Below, in pieces: positions 1 to 7,300 of a stretch of DNA of 10,979 nt. The translations under genes were made by a program, and so were the position numbers. The stretch is from an uncultured Clostridia bacterium (GTDB lineage Bacteria; Bacillota; Clostridia; Oscillospirales; Oscillospiraceae), in the NCBI GenBank assembly GCA_945487445.1, contig CALYTU010000045.1, positions 1 to 10,979 on the forward strand, written 5' to 3'. A model generated the notes under the pieces. The model was not told the DNA's origin and made no database searches. It was given only the letters and a program-made list of their open reading frames with translations. Within the stretch, counting starts at the first letter, position 1, and every line of letters begins with the position of its first letter.

Positions 1-282
1 TTCGGCGTGGAGCGTGCCGTGGCGGGGCTGAAATTCAGCTCCACTGCCGCCAAAAACCAGTTTGTGGCCGACCTCACCGCCAAGAAGCTGCCCCTGCAGG
101 AGGGCAAGCTCCTGGGCCTGGACGATTACGTCAAGACTTACCGGGAGCAGGACCCCGGCGCGTTCGTGCCGGAAAACGACGAGAAGACCCCCGTGGCCGT
201 CAAGGGCTGCAGCGGAGGCCCCACCCTGGGGAGCGACGCGGCCCTGCGCGCCGCCTTCGGCCTCCCCGCTGAGAAAAAATAA
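1..282 (+). CDS. Phage capsid scaffolding protein, C-terminal part (5' end outside window)
   Basis: The reading frame is open from the first base (Phe-Gly before a GTG at position 7), so this is the tail end of a gene that starts upstream. The visible 93 residues contain FSSTAAKNQFVADL, then a GKLLGLDDYVKTYREQDPGAF stretch, a pattern I recognise from GP20-type/clostridial phage scaffold proteins, followed by a Gly-rich, low-complexity end and a basic AEKK terminus. Scaffold proteins line the inside of the procapsid, guide coat assembly and are then lost. The position directly before the capsid gene, 18 nt away, fits. The assignment rests on local pattern and gene order; a head protease fused to scaffold upstream cannot be excluded because the N-terminus is missing. 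Confidence 0.62.
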   Translation, partial: FGVERAVAGLKFSSTAAKNQFVADLTAKKLPLQEGKLLGLDDYVKTYREQDPGAFVPENDEKTPVAVKGCSGGPTLGSDAALRAAFGLPAEKK

Positions 283-300
283 CAAAGGAGCGATGAAAAA

Positions 301-1368
301 ATGCCGAATAGCATCGAACTCGCCAAGACTTATGTCCCCATGCTGGATGAGGTCTATAAGCTGGCTTCTCTTACCTCCGACCTGGACGGCAATCCCGATC
401 TGGTCCGCCAGGGCGCTAACGCCAATGAATTGATCATCCCCAAGATGAGCATGGACGGACTGGGCGACTACAGCCGCAACGGCGGCTACGTGAACGGCGA
501 CGTGACCTTGGTCAACGAAACCGTCACCTGCAACTTCGACCGCGGCCGCATGTTCAATGTGGACACGATGGACAACCTGGAGACTGCCGGGATCGCCTTC
601 GGCCGGCTGGCCGGGGAATTCATCCGCACCAAGGTCGTCCCTGAGGTCGACGCCTTCCGCTTTGCGAAGTACGCCTCCGCCGCAGGCATCTCCAAGGTGA
701 CCACGCCTGCGACCCTGGCAGACGGCGCTGCCGTGGTGGCGGCCCTTCGGACCGGTGTCACGCAGATGGACGAAGATGAGGTTCCGCAGGATCAGCGCTA
801 CCTCTACATCACCCCGCTGCTGCATGGCTATATCGAGGACCTTGACACCACCAAGAGCCGCGAGATCATGAAGTATTTCTCCAAGGTGGTGAAGGTGCCG
901 CAGACCCGGTTCTATACCGCCATCACCCAGAAGGACGGCAGCTCCGTCGGTCAGACCGGCGGCGGTTATGCCAAAGCGGACAACAGCCAGGAGTTCACCG
1001 CCACCACATCCCAGACTAACTTCACCGTTACGGCCAAGCCGGCCGCCTTGCAGAAGGTCACCGTGGACGGTACGGCTGTGACCACCGGCTTCACTTACAC
1101 TGCCGCCACCGGCGTCCTCTCCTTCACCGCGGCGCCCGGCAATAACAAGGTTGTCAAGGTGATCTACAACAGCGGCGAGGAAATCAACTTCATGATCATC
1201 CATAAGCCCGCCCTGATCCAGTTCCAGAAGCACGTTGCTCCCAAGATCATCACCCCTGAGCAGAACCAGAACGCTGACGGCTACAAGTTCGGCTACCGGA
1301 ATGTGGGAATTGCTGACGTTTACGAGAACAAGGCCGCCGGCATTTACCTGCATCACAAAGCGGTCTGA
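301..1368 (+). CDS. Major capsid protein with inserted beta-rich domain
   Basis: This 355-residue protein is the coat subunit of the icosahedral head. Residues 1-210 (motifs RGRMFNVDTMDNLETAG near 81-97 and LAGEFIRTKVVPEVDAFRFA near 103-122) and 295-355 (IIHKPALIQFQKHVAPKIIT, then GYRNVGIADVYENKAAGIYL) match a coat family common in Firmicutes phages and presumed to have the HK97 fold. Between them, residues about 228-292 form a Thr/Val-rich, Lys- and Gly-spaced segment that looks like an independent beta-sandwich. The start at ATG 301 is set by AAAGGAG at 284-290 with a 10-nt spacer; an ATG at 293 is out of frame and too close to it. The gene lies between the scaffold and the neck genes, the standard place for the coat gene. 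Confidence 0.88.
   Translation: MPNSIELAKTYVPMLDEVYKLASLTSDLDGNPDLVRQGANANELIIPKMSMDGLGDYSRNGGYVNGDVTLVNETVTCNFDRGRMFNVDTMDNLETAGIAFGRLAGEFIRTKVVPEVDAFRFAKYASAAGISKVTTPATLADGAAVVAALRTGVTQMDEDEVPQDQRYLYITPLLHGYIEDLDTTKSREIMKYFSKVVKVPQTRFYTAITQKDGSSVGQTGGGYAKADNSQEFTATTSQTNFTVTAKPAALQKVTVDGTAVTTGFTYTAATGVLSFTAAPGNNKVVKVIYNSGEEINFMIIHKPALIQFQKHVAPKIITPEQNQNADGYKFGYRNVGIADVYENKAAGIYLHHKAV
982..1176 (+). other. Probable insertion (decoration-type) domain within the capsid protein
   Basis: This segment covers capsid residues about 228-292. It alternates short Thr/Val strands with turns: FTATTSQTNFTVTAKP, VTVDGTAVTTGFTYTAATG and VLSFTAAPGNNKVVKVIY. The rhythm resembles small beta domains I know from phage tail fibres and surface proteins (strand, VDG turn, TAAP turn, final VKVIY strand). 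A Gly-rich linker (GQTGGGYAKADN) precedes it and SGEE follows it, after which the coat sequence resumes. A surface-exposed decoration domain emerging from one coat loop is the likely reading. The boundaries are judged by eye and the function is inferred. Confidence 0.5.
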
Positions 1369-1382
1369 GCCGGGAGGCGCTT

Positions 1383-1736
1383 ATGAAAACGGTCGCATAC
1401 AGCTTCTACACCGACACCTATCACGGCGAGCTGGCCCAGGCCGATTTCGATAAGCACTCCTGGACCGCTGCGGCGGTGCTGGACGATCTGACCATGGGGC
1501 GGTCCGCTGGGACGCTGACCGAGAACGAGGCGTTGCGTTGCGACCTGGCCCTCTGCGCGATGATCGACGCCGCCGATCTGCATGATCAGGTCGGCGGCGT
1601 TACCGAGCAGAAGAACGATGGTGTCTCTGTCAGCTACGCGCCGGCGGAGGCCGGCAGGAGCAAAACGCAACGGATCCGCGACGCCGCCCTCCCGTATCTG
1701 GCTCAGACGAATCTGCTGTATCGGGGGGTGGACTGA
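1383..1736 (+). CDS. Head-tail connector (adaptor, gp6/gp15-like)
   Basis: This 117-residue protein begins with an aromatic N-terminus (VAYSFYTDTYHGELAQADFDKH), then the helix-forming stretch WTAAAVLDDLTMGRSAGTLTE and a helical EALRCDLALCAMIDAADLHD, followed by GVSVSYAP. The pattern of alternating Tyr, a 'T-x-GR' turn and a later 'SVSY' is typical of the small adaptor that binds under the portal and extends the DNA exit channel (HK97 gp6, SPP1 gp15 class). GGGAGG at 1372-1377 sits 5 nt before the ATG. It follows the coat gene and abuts the next gene, TGA then ATG with no spacer. Fold-level identity cannot be proven by eye. Confidence 0.68.
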   Translation: MKTVAYSFYTDTYHGELAQADFDKHSWTAAAVLDDLTMGRSAGTLTENEALRCDLALCAMIDAADLHDQVGGVTEQKNDGVSVSYAPAEAGRSKTQRIRDAALPYLAQTNLLYRGVD

Positions 1737-2090
1737 ATGAGGCTCTTGGGCTGCACGGAGACTGTCACTCTGGTCCGGCATATGCAGACTCCGGACGGAG
1801 ATTCTTACAGATGCGAGACCATACAGGGCGTGAGCTGGTTCGAGCAAGCCGGCTCCGCCCTGTCAGCATCCAACGGAGAAGTACCACACACAGAGGTCAC
1901 GGTCCGGATCCCTGCGGATGTATGCCCTCAACAGCTCCCTGCGCCTGGTGATTACCTTGTGAAAGGCACTGTGCCGGGAGGAACAAAGCCGACACCAGCC
2001 AACCTGAGTATTCTGGACTCTTTCCGGATCAATACCGTTGGCGATAACCGGCGGGTCTGCCTGCCGCATGTGGTGGTGAAAAGCGCATGA
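1737..2090 (+). CDS. Head-tail stopper / head closure protein candidate
   Basis: This 117-residue protein starts on the base after the previous stop codon. It shows beta-rich N-terminal strands (ETVTLVRHM, DSYRCETIQGVSWFEQ), a middle EVTVRIPADV, and a C-terminal FRINTVGDNRRVCLPHVVVK. The 'V-x-DNR ... PH-x-x-V' ending is one I associate with a small clostridial phage protein family (DUF6751-like) encoded after the adaptor. Gene order places it as the stopper that closes the DNA channel and offers the docking surface for the tail (SPP1 gp16 role). The role is inferred from position and general build. Its stop overlaps the next start as ATGA. Confidence 0.55.
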   Translation: MRLLGCTETVTLVRHMQTPDGDSYRCETIQGVSWFEQAGSALSASNGEVPHTEVTVRIPADVCPQQLPAPGDYLVKGTVPGGTKPTPANLSILDSFRINTVGDNRRVCLPHVVVKSA

Positions 2091-2476
2091 AAATTGAAGT
2101 GACTTCCAACCTCAATGTCAAAGCCGTTCTGAAACGAAAGGGGCTCGGGCCGGACAACGGGGCGCAGAAGTATTTGGCAGCTAGGGTCCGGCTCAGGTGC
2201 GATTCCTATGTCCCAAAACAGAGCGGTACGCTAAAGAACACCGCGCAGATCTCTGAAGACGGATCTTCGCTTTCCTACAGCCAGCCCTACGCGCATTATC
2301 AGTACCGCGGCATGGCAATGGCAGGCCGAGCGCCAAAGCACTACACCGGTCAGAAGCTCCGACACCGGGAGGCCCCCATGCGTGGTCCTTATTGGGACAA
2401 ACGCATGATGGCCGATCACGGGGTCGACATAGAGGCGGACCTGGCCGCCTATCTGAACAGGGGGGATCAGCCTTGA
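2087..2476 (+). CDS. Minor capsid / gp10-like neck protein (Minor_capsid_2-like)
   Basis: This 129-residue protein has YVPKQSGTL at residues 41-49 and YSQPYAHYQYRG at 64-75, then HYTG at 85-88 and a single Trp at 103 before a helical C-terminus. These elements (a 'YVPx-x-tGTL' turn, a 'Y-x-x-PYA-x-YQY' strand, 'HYT') are the recognisable core of the Firmicutes Minor_capsid_2 family, which occupies the HK97 gp10 / SPP1 gp16.1 slot between stopper and terminator. It probably acts in tail completion or tail-to-head joining. Translation is coupled to the previous gene by a 4-nt ATGA overlap, with GGTGGTGA just upstream. The family call is firm; the exact role is less so. Confidence 0.75.
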   Translation: MKIEVTSNLNVKAVLKRKGLGPDNGAQKYLAARVRLRCDSYVPKQSGTLKNTAQISEDGSSLSYSQPYAHYQYRGMAMAGRAPKHYTGQKLRHREAPMRGPYWDKRMMADHGVDIEADLAAYLNRGDQP

Positions 2477-2904
2477 CCATCATCGAGGCCCTGCACAACT
2501 ATTTTCGCACTGCACCGGTTTTCGACGGCCAACGCCTGGACATCGACTGCCTGCAGAGCGATCCGGAAAAGTTCAGCCTGGACAGCATCCCGGGAGAGCG
2601 GACCGTGAAGAAGTACATGGACGGCAGCTCTGTGCGCCGCCAGCTCTTTACGATCTCCTCCCGGGCGGCCTATGGGCCGGACCTGACGCAGCAGAAAGAC
2701 AACCTGCGGTTCTTCAGCGATTTGGAGGCATGGATCGACGAGCGGGAAGCGCTGGGGCTGCTGCCCCAACTGGGCCCCCGGCGGTCCGCGCGGTCCCTGC
2801 GCGTGACCTCCACCGCCTACCCAATCGAGGTGGACGAAGGGCAGGGCACGTCCACCGCTCGCTATCAGATTCAGCTCGAACTGATTTATCTTCAAGAAAT
2901 GTAA
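2473..2904 (+). CDS. Tail terminator-like minor capsid protein (TTG start)
   Basis: The best start is TTG at 2473, which overlaps the previous stop as TTGA and has AGGGGGGA at 2459-2466 six bases upstream. No ATG is available except one at 2392, which would add a Gly/Arg-rich leader read through the previous gene. From TTG the protein is 143 residues: TIIEALHNYFRTAPVF, then a Cys/Leu-containing strand, VKKYMDGSSVRRQLFTISSR near 45-64, an acidic helix with FFSDLEAWIDE near 80-90, and a C-terminal YQIQLELIYLQ strand. This helix-strand pattern and the slot before the tube gene fit a tail terminator, the ring that stops tube growth and joins it to the head. From memory, relatives may carry the misleading database name 'chloramphenicol resistance protein'; nothing here suggests an acetyltransferase or exporter. 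Confidence 0.7.
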   Translation: MTIIEALHNYFRTAPVFDGQRLDIDCLQSDPEKFSLDSIPGERTVKKYMDGSSVRRQLFTISSRAAYGPDLTQQKDNLRFFSDLEAWIDEREALGLLPQLGPRRSARSLRVTSTAYPIEVDEGQGTSTARYQIQLELIYLQEM

Positions 2905-2921
2905 AACAGGAGGAATCCAAA

Positions 2922-3437
2922 ATGAAACTATCCACCTACATGACCGCCGCGGCCGCGGCCGCGGCTTCCACCGGTGAACGGACGGGGCGTCAGATGGTCC
3001 TGGCGCTGGACTGCTCCGAGGACGGCGCCGCCAGTGTCGCCGATTATGCCGTCGTTGCGAACCATGTGGAGAAATACGGCGCGAGCCTGAATCCCAAGAC
3101 TGCCGACAAGAGCTACATCGGCGAGGGAGACAGCACGCTGAAAATGTCCACGCAGCGTACCTTCGACATCACCGGCCAGCTGCTGCGCGGAGATGAGTTC
3201 CACGACTTTGTCAACAGTCACGCGATCAAGTTCGGTGTCGGCACAGTGGTCCAGCGCAGCTACGTCTATTTTGACCCCGGCACGCTCGGAGGCGAGAAGG
3301 GCATTGTGACGGTCATCGTCAACAAGGATGGCGACGCCGCGGCCTCCGATCCCGCCGACATTGATGTGCGCCTGGCCGCCTGCGGCATGCCGGAGGAGTA
3401 TACCTACACGCCCACAGTAGCGTCTTCTAACGGCTGA
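2922..3437 (+). CDS. Major tail (tube) protein
   Basis: ATG 2922 follows a perfect AGGAGG at 2908-2913 with an 8-nt spacer, giving 171 residues; a longer open frame running back to 2730 overlaps the terminator gene and has no such signal. The core has YIGEGDSTLKMSTQRTFDIT near 65-84, LLRGDEFHDFVNSHAIKFG near 87-105, and beta strands RSYVYFDPG and GIVTVIVNKDG before a short C-terminus. The 'yIgegdst' turn, followed by 'R.fdi.gqllrGDefhDf', is typical of clostridial siphophage tube proteins that polymerise as hexamer rings around the tape measure. The strong ribosome site fits a protein needed in many copies. Seven alanines in a row near the N-terminus (residues 9-15) are unusual. No C-terminal Ig-like extension is seen. 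Confidence 0.8.
   Translation: MKLSTYMTAAAAAAASTGERTGRQMVLALDCSEDGAASVADYAVVANHVEKYGASLNPKTADKSYIGEGDSTLKMSTQRTFDITGQLLRGDEFHDFVNSHAIKFGVGTVVQRSYVYFDPGTLGGEKGIVTVIVNKDGDAAASDPADIDVRLAACGMPEEYTYTPTVASSNG
2946..2966 (+). repeat. Alternating GCC/GCG alanine tract in the tail tube gene
   Basis: Seven alanine codons in a row alternate GCC and GCG (last codon GCT), making a self-complementary GC-only tract close to the start codon of the tube gene. Such a tract can fold back on itself in mRNA and is prone to slippage by 6-base units. It lies within the coding frame and changes only the Ala count at the N-terminus. Confidence 0.6.
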
Positions 3438-3447
3438 GGTGGACGGC

Positions 3448-3783
3448 ATGGCAAAGTTTTTTCAGTTTGGAACCAGAAACGTAGAAATCCGTTTCTTTGA
3501 TGCCGATCCGATCACTGTGCGGCTGACGATCTCCGATGAGACGGATCTCCGATTCGCCAAGGGAGCCGAGCTCCTTCGCCGGGGTACAGAATCCGGCGAC
3601 ATCGAGGAGCGCAAGCGGCTCTGGACCGAAGCCGTCGAAGCGCTGATCGGCACGGAGAACTGCCAGAGCATCCTGGCAAGGTCTCCTGAGAAGGATTCCT
3701 TCGCCCTGGCGGAGCTCTACCGCTGGATCGTGGATGCCTATGCCGGCGCTAAGGTAAAAAACCTTTCCGCCTCTGCTCGCTGA
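3448..3783 (+). CDS. Tail assembly chaperone, G frame (gpG-like)
   Basis: This 111-residue acidic/basic helical protein starts MAKFFQFGTRNVEIRFFDADP, continues with a beta strand ITVRLTISDE, and then helices rich in Glu, Arg and Leu (RRGTESGDIEERKRLWTEAVEALIGT, FALAELYRWIVDAYAGAKVKN). ATG 3448 is chosen because AGGTGG at 3437-3442 sits 5 nt upstream; an in-frame GTG at 3439 lies inside that site. It sits between tube and tape measure, the invariant position of lambda gpG-type chaperones, which coat the tape measure and recruit tube subunits. It is not part of the mature particle in studied phages. At its codon AAC (3760-3762) lies a slippery heptamer; most ribosomes should finish at TGA 3781-3783 with LSASAR, and a minority should shift to make a G-T fusion. 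Confidence 0.82.
   Translation: MAKFFQFGTRNVEIRFFDADPITVRLTISDETDLRFAKGAELLRRGTESGDIEERKRLWTEAVEALIGTENCQSILARSPEKDSFALAELYRWIVDAYAGAKVKNLSASAR
3756..3762 (+). promoter_or_regulatory. Programmed -1 ribosomal frameshift slippery heptamer (A AAA AAC)
   Basis: In the G frame the codons read GTA AAA AAC, giving the X XXY YYZ heptamer A AAA AAC. A one-base backward slip lets both tRNAs re-pair and continues in the frame of the Gp15-like gene (CCT TTC CGC and onward). The -1 frame is closed by TAA at 3750-3752 just upstream, and the G frame by TGA at 3781-3783 just downstream, so the site sits inside the only 28-nt window where the switch is possible. This is the expected position and type for tail-chaperone recoding in long-tailed phages. 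Confidence 0.85.
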
Positions 3784-4379
3784 CAGAGGCAAACCCATGG
3801 ATGCCGCCGGACGGCGTGGAGGTGAACGGCGAGCCCTTCCGGATCAACACGGATTTCCGCGCCGGTGTTGCCTACATCTCCGCGCTGCTCCGCGGCGAGC
3901 CAATTCACGTGGAAAACGCGTTGCGGCTGTTTTTTCCGGAGCGCAGACCACGCGATGAAAAAGCCGCGCTGGCGGCAATCAGCGATTTTCTCCGCTGCGG
4001 CGAGGCCAACGGGGCCGGGGAAGAGACGGAAGACACGGAGGCAAGGCGAAAACCGCCTCCGTACAGTCTCCTGACCGACGCACAGGCCATTCAGGCGGAG
4101 TTCCAGCGGCGGTACGGCATTGACCTTGCCCACGTGGAAATGCACTGGTGGCGGTTCTCGGCCCTTCTGCGGGGCTTGATTGCCCACAGCTTTTCCGAGC
4201 GGGTCAAGTACCGGCTCGCAGACGTGGGACAGATCCGGGACCCGCACACGCGGCGGTACTGGCAGGAGATGCAGCAGCTCTATGCGCTGGACGAGCGGGG
4301 CGAGCCGGTGCGCCGGCCGCAGACTCTGGAGGAATACAACGAAATGCTTCTAGCCCAGGCCAGAGGGGAAAGGTGGTGA
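3762..4379 (+). CDS. Tail assembly chaperone, T frame (Gp15 family), made as a -1 frameshift fusion
   Basis: This frame encodes a Gp15-family (PF06854-like) region with PDGVEVNGEPFRINTDFRAG near its start and YGIDLAHVEMHWWRFSALLRG near the middle, then a helical end with QQLYALDE. After the slip the protein reads N-PFRLCSLTEANPWM-PPDGV, so base 3762 is read twice and the fusion product (3448-3762 joined to 3762-4379) has 310 residues: 105 from G and 205 from this frame. An internal ATG at 3801 is the only plausible independent start, but it has just a weak AGAGG 11 nt upstream, buried in the stem-loop, and a competing out-of-frame ATG at 3797. By analogy with lambda gpG-T, the fusion contacts the tape measure while the G part gathers tube subunits. 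The tape measure gene follows after 4 nt. The family is sure; the fusion is a strong sequence-based prediction without expression data. Confidence 0.83.
   Translation, partial: PFRLCSLTEANPWMPPDGVEVNGEPFRINTDFRAGVAYISALLRGEPIHVENALRLFFPERRPRDEKAALAAISDFLRCGEANGAGEETEDTEARRKPPPYSLLTDAQAIQAEFQRRYGIDLAHVEMHWWRFSALLRGLIAHSFSERVKYRLADVGQIRDPHTRRYWQEMQQLYALDERGEPVRRPQTLEEYNEMLLAQARGERW
3769..3790 (+). promoter_or_regulatory. Frameshift-stimulating stem-loop
   Basis: GCCTCTG (3769-3775) and CAGAGGC (3784-3790) are perfect inverted repeats, giving a 7-bp stem with five G-C pairs and an 8-nt loop (CTCGCTGA). It begins 6 nt after the slippery heptamer, which is the usual spacing for a structure that pauses the ribosome over the slip site. 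The loop contains the stop codon of the G frame. It is not a terminator: there is no T tract after it and it lies inside the fused coding region. The same stem covers the only weak Shine-Dalgarno-like AGAGG upstream of the Gp15 frame. Confidence 0.78.
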
Positions 4380-4383
4380 GCAA

Positions 4384-7300
4384 ATGGCCGATGGAACCGT
4401 AACCATCAAAATCAAAGTTGACGGGAAGGAGGTCGAAGCCCAACTAAGCGGCGTGGAACGTCAGATTGACAGGACCGCCGAGAAAGCTTCTGACGCCGGG
4501 GAATCCACCCAGCGTGACGCCAAGGCGCTTGGGCTTGCCCTGGGGACCATAACGGCTTCCCTCGTGGCTGCCGGGCTCAAGGCCTATGAGTTTTCTTCGC
4601 AGTTCAACGCAGCCTTTGCCAAGACGCAGACCATCATGGATCAAAACGTCATGGCAGCCGAGGATATGCGTGCCGAGGTGCTGCGCCTGTCCAAAGACAG
4701 CGCCATGGCCGCCGAGGACGTCTCAGAGGCGGTCTATCAGGCAATCTCCGGCTCTGTCGATACTGCTGACGCCGTTGCCTTTGTGGATAAGGCAAATAAG
4801 CTGGCTGTCGCCGGCTTCACATCTCTGACCAATTCCACGGACGTATTGACCACGGCGCTTAACTCCTATCATCTCAGCGCGGACAAGGTCGACGGGATTT
4901 CCAACGTGCTGATCCGGACCCAGAACCTCGGCAAGACCTCTGTGGATGAGCTTTCGAGCTCCATGGGTAAGGCCATAGCCACAGGATCGGCCTACAATGT
5001 CAATCTGGAAAACCTCTCCACCGCCTATGTGGAGCTGACCAAGTCCGGTATCGCTACCGCCGAATCCACGACCTACATCAACTCGATGATCAACGAGCTG
5101 GGCGACGCAGGCAAGACAGTCGGCAAGATTCTGCAGGAAAGGACGGGCAAGTCCTTCGGCCAGCTCATGCAGGACGGCTCCAGCCTTGCCGACGTGCTGC
5201 AGATTCTGCTCGACAGCGTGGACGGCAACGCCGAGGCCCTCATGGGGCTCTGGGGCTCTCAGGAGGCAGGCAAGGCGGCCAACGCCATTATCTCCCAAAG
5301 CGTGAGGGACTTTAACCAGGTCCTGGCGCAAATGAACGCCGAAATGGCCGGTACGACCGGCACCACGGAGCAGGCCTATGAGACCATGACCTCCACCTCG
5401 GAGTTCATCGACCGGAGACTGAACAACAGCGTCAAGAACCTGGCCATTGCGTATGGCGACATGCTCGCTCCGCCAATGGATGCTATCAAGACTTTGAGCG
5501 CGGATATCCTCGAGGGCCTCACCGATCTGATCCAGAAAAGCCCTGTTGCCGCGTCGGCTATCGCCGCGGTCTCTACGGGTGTCGTGGTCCTGGCCGGCGG
5601 CTTGACGGCGCTGATGATCATCGAGAAGGTCAGGGAGGCTTTTGGCGGCTTCAACGCCTTATTGACAGCAAGCCCTGTATTGATCGCTGTTGCAGGCGTT
5701 TCCGCCCTGGCTATGGGCATCGCAGCCCTGGTGACCTCCACAAAAGACGAAAACAAAGCCCTGGAGGAATTCAACCAGAAGCTGGACGACATCGACGGCT
5801 CCTTCCACACAGAGCTTGCAACCGTAGAGGTGGCCGGCGAGCAGGCGGGCGGCTACATTGACCGCCTGGAGGAACTGGAAGAGGCCGGACTGAAGACCAC
5901 GGAGCAGCAGGAGGAATATCACGAGATCCTGGTCAAGCTGACGGAGACTGTCCCGGAGCTGTCCGACTTGATCGACCTGGAGACAGATACAATCAAGGGC
6001 GGCACAAAAGCCCTTCGGGAAAACACAGAAGCCTGGGTCAAGAACGCCAAGGAGCAGGCTTATCAGAAATACCTGGCCGACCTGACCGAGGCGCATACCA
6101 AGGCCTTGATTGATCAGAAGAAGGCTGAAATAGAATTGAGAAAGGCCAAGGAGAAGAAAGCGGAACAAGAATTGCGTAACGGCGAACTAATAGAAAAGCT
6201 CAATCGCCTTTATGCCGAAGCCCGTGAGAAGGCCGCCGACTACAACAACACACACGAAGACTTTCGTCCATTTACAGATTTCCTGGACGTTCAAGCGGTG
6301 AACGAAGTAAGATCAGAGATAGATGCGTTCGGCGATGAAATGGATGAGACGGATAAGGCCATAGTACAGTCGGAAGAAGACTTGGCTGACGCGAATGAGA
6401 CTGTCGCTGCGGCAGAAGAACCGCTTAATCAGGCCAAGGAGGCAATCAATGAACTGACTGAGGCCGAAAACGAGGCCGGTGATGCTGTCGGTGCGGCGTC
6501 CGGCGCGATTTTGGTCGCCACTCCCGTCATTGCTGAGGCCGGGAAAACCGCGGCGGAAACCGCCTCCAAAATCTCCGGCATTCAGGAAAAAACACCGGAA
6601 ATCACCGACAGCATCCAGTCCTGGGCCGACAAATACGGGGAGCTGTACAAGGCCGCCAAGGAATCCCTCGAAAATCAGTTCAAGCTTTGGGAAGAGGTCG
6701 AGAAGGTTACGGCGGTTTCTGTCAAGGACGCGAACAAAGGAATCCAATCTCAGATTGACTACTGGCATCGTTACAATGACGACCTGAACACGATCAAAGA
6801 CAGCGGCATCGCCGGAATGGATCTTCTCTACAAGCACATCTCAGACGGTTCTACGGATTCCGTTGCAATGGCCGCCGGCATCGCGGCCGCCATCCGGGAT
6901 GACAATCAGCCCGCCGTGGAGGAAATGATTGAGCTGTATAAGGACCTCGACGAAGCGCAGGGCGATACCCGTGATTCTATGTTTGAGATGCAGGCCGACA
7001 TGGACGCGGCACTGGAAGAGCTTACGAAATCCGTTGACAATGCAATCGGAGACATGGAACTGCCGGACGAAGCCTGGACTGCGGCGCACAACACGATTCT
7101 GGCCTACGCCCGCGGCCTGATTGACGGCACAGGCAGCGCGGAAAATGCGGCGCAGTCGGTGGTTAACGCAACGACCCGCGTCCTGAACGGGGGAAAACCG
7201 TCGAGCAAGAAGAAAAACCGAGCACGCAAGGTAACGGACGACTACGCAAACTACTACGCCTCCGGCACAAACTACGCGACGGCCGGTCTTGCCCTGGTAG

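Noticed and set aside
293..433. ATG at 293 with a short open frame overlapping the capsid start
   Set aside because: The AAAGGAG site is only 2 nt away, too close, and at a good 10 nt from ATG 301, which opens the capsid frame.
2730..2921. N-terminal extension of the tail tube gene back to 2730
   Set aside because: The extension re-reads the terminator gene in another frame. AGGAGG at 2908-2913 points to ATG 2922, giving a normal-sized tube protein.
3769..3790. Stem-loop as a transcription terminator
   Set aside because: No run of T follows, and it would cut the transcript before the tape measure and tip genes. Position after the slippery site explains it better.
3738..4247. Antisense open frame of 169 codons across the chaperone genes
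   Set aside because: It mirrors the Gp15 frame and ends inside the frameshift region. The sense-strand family match and recoding signals explain this stretch fully.
4723..5331. Antisense open frame of 202 codons inside the tape measure gene
   Set aside because: High GC makes long open frames opposite real genes common. It has no ribosome site, the sense strand is clearly a tape measure core, and the protein shows no recognisable pattern.
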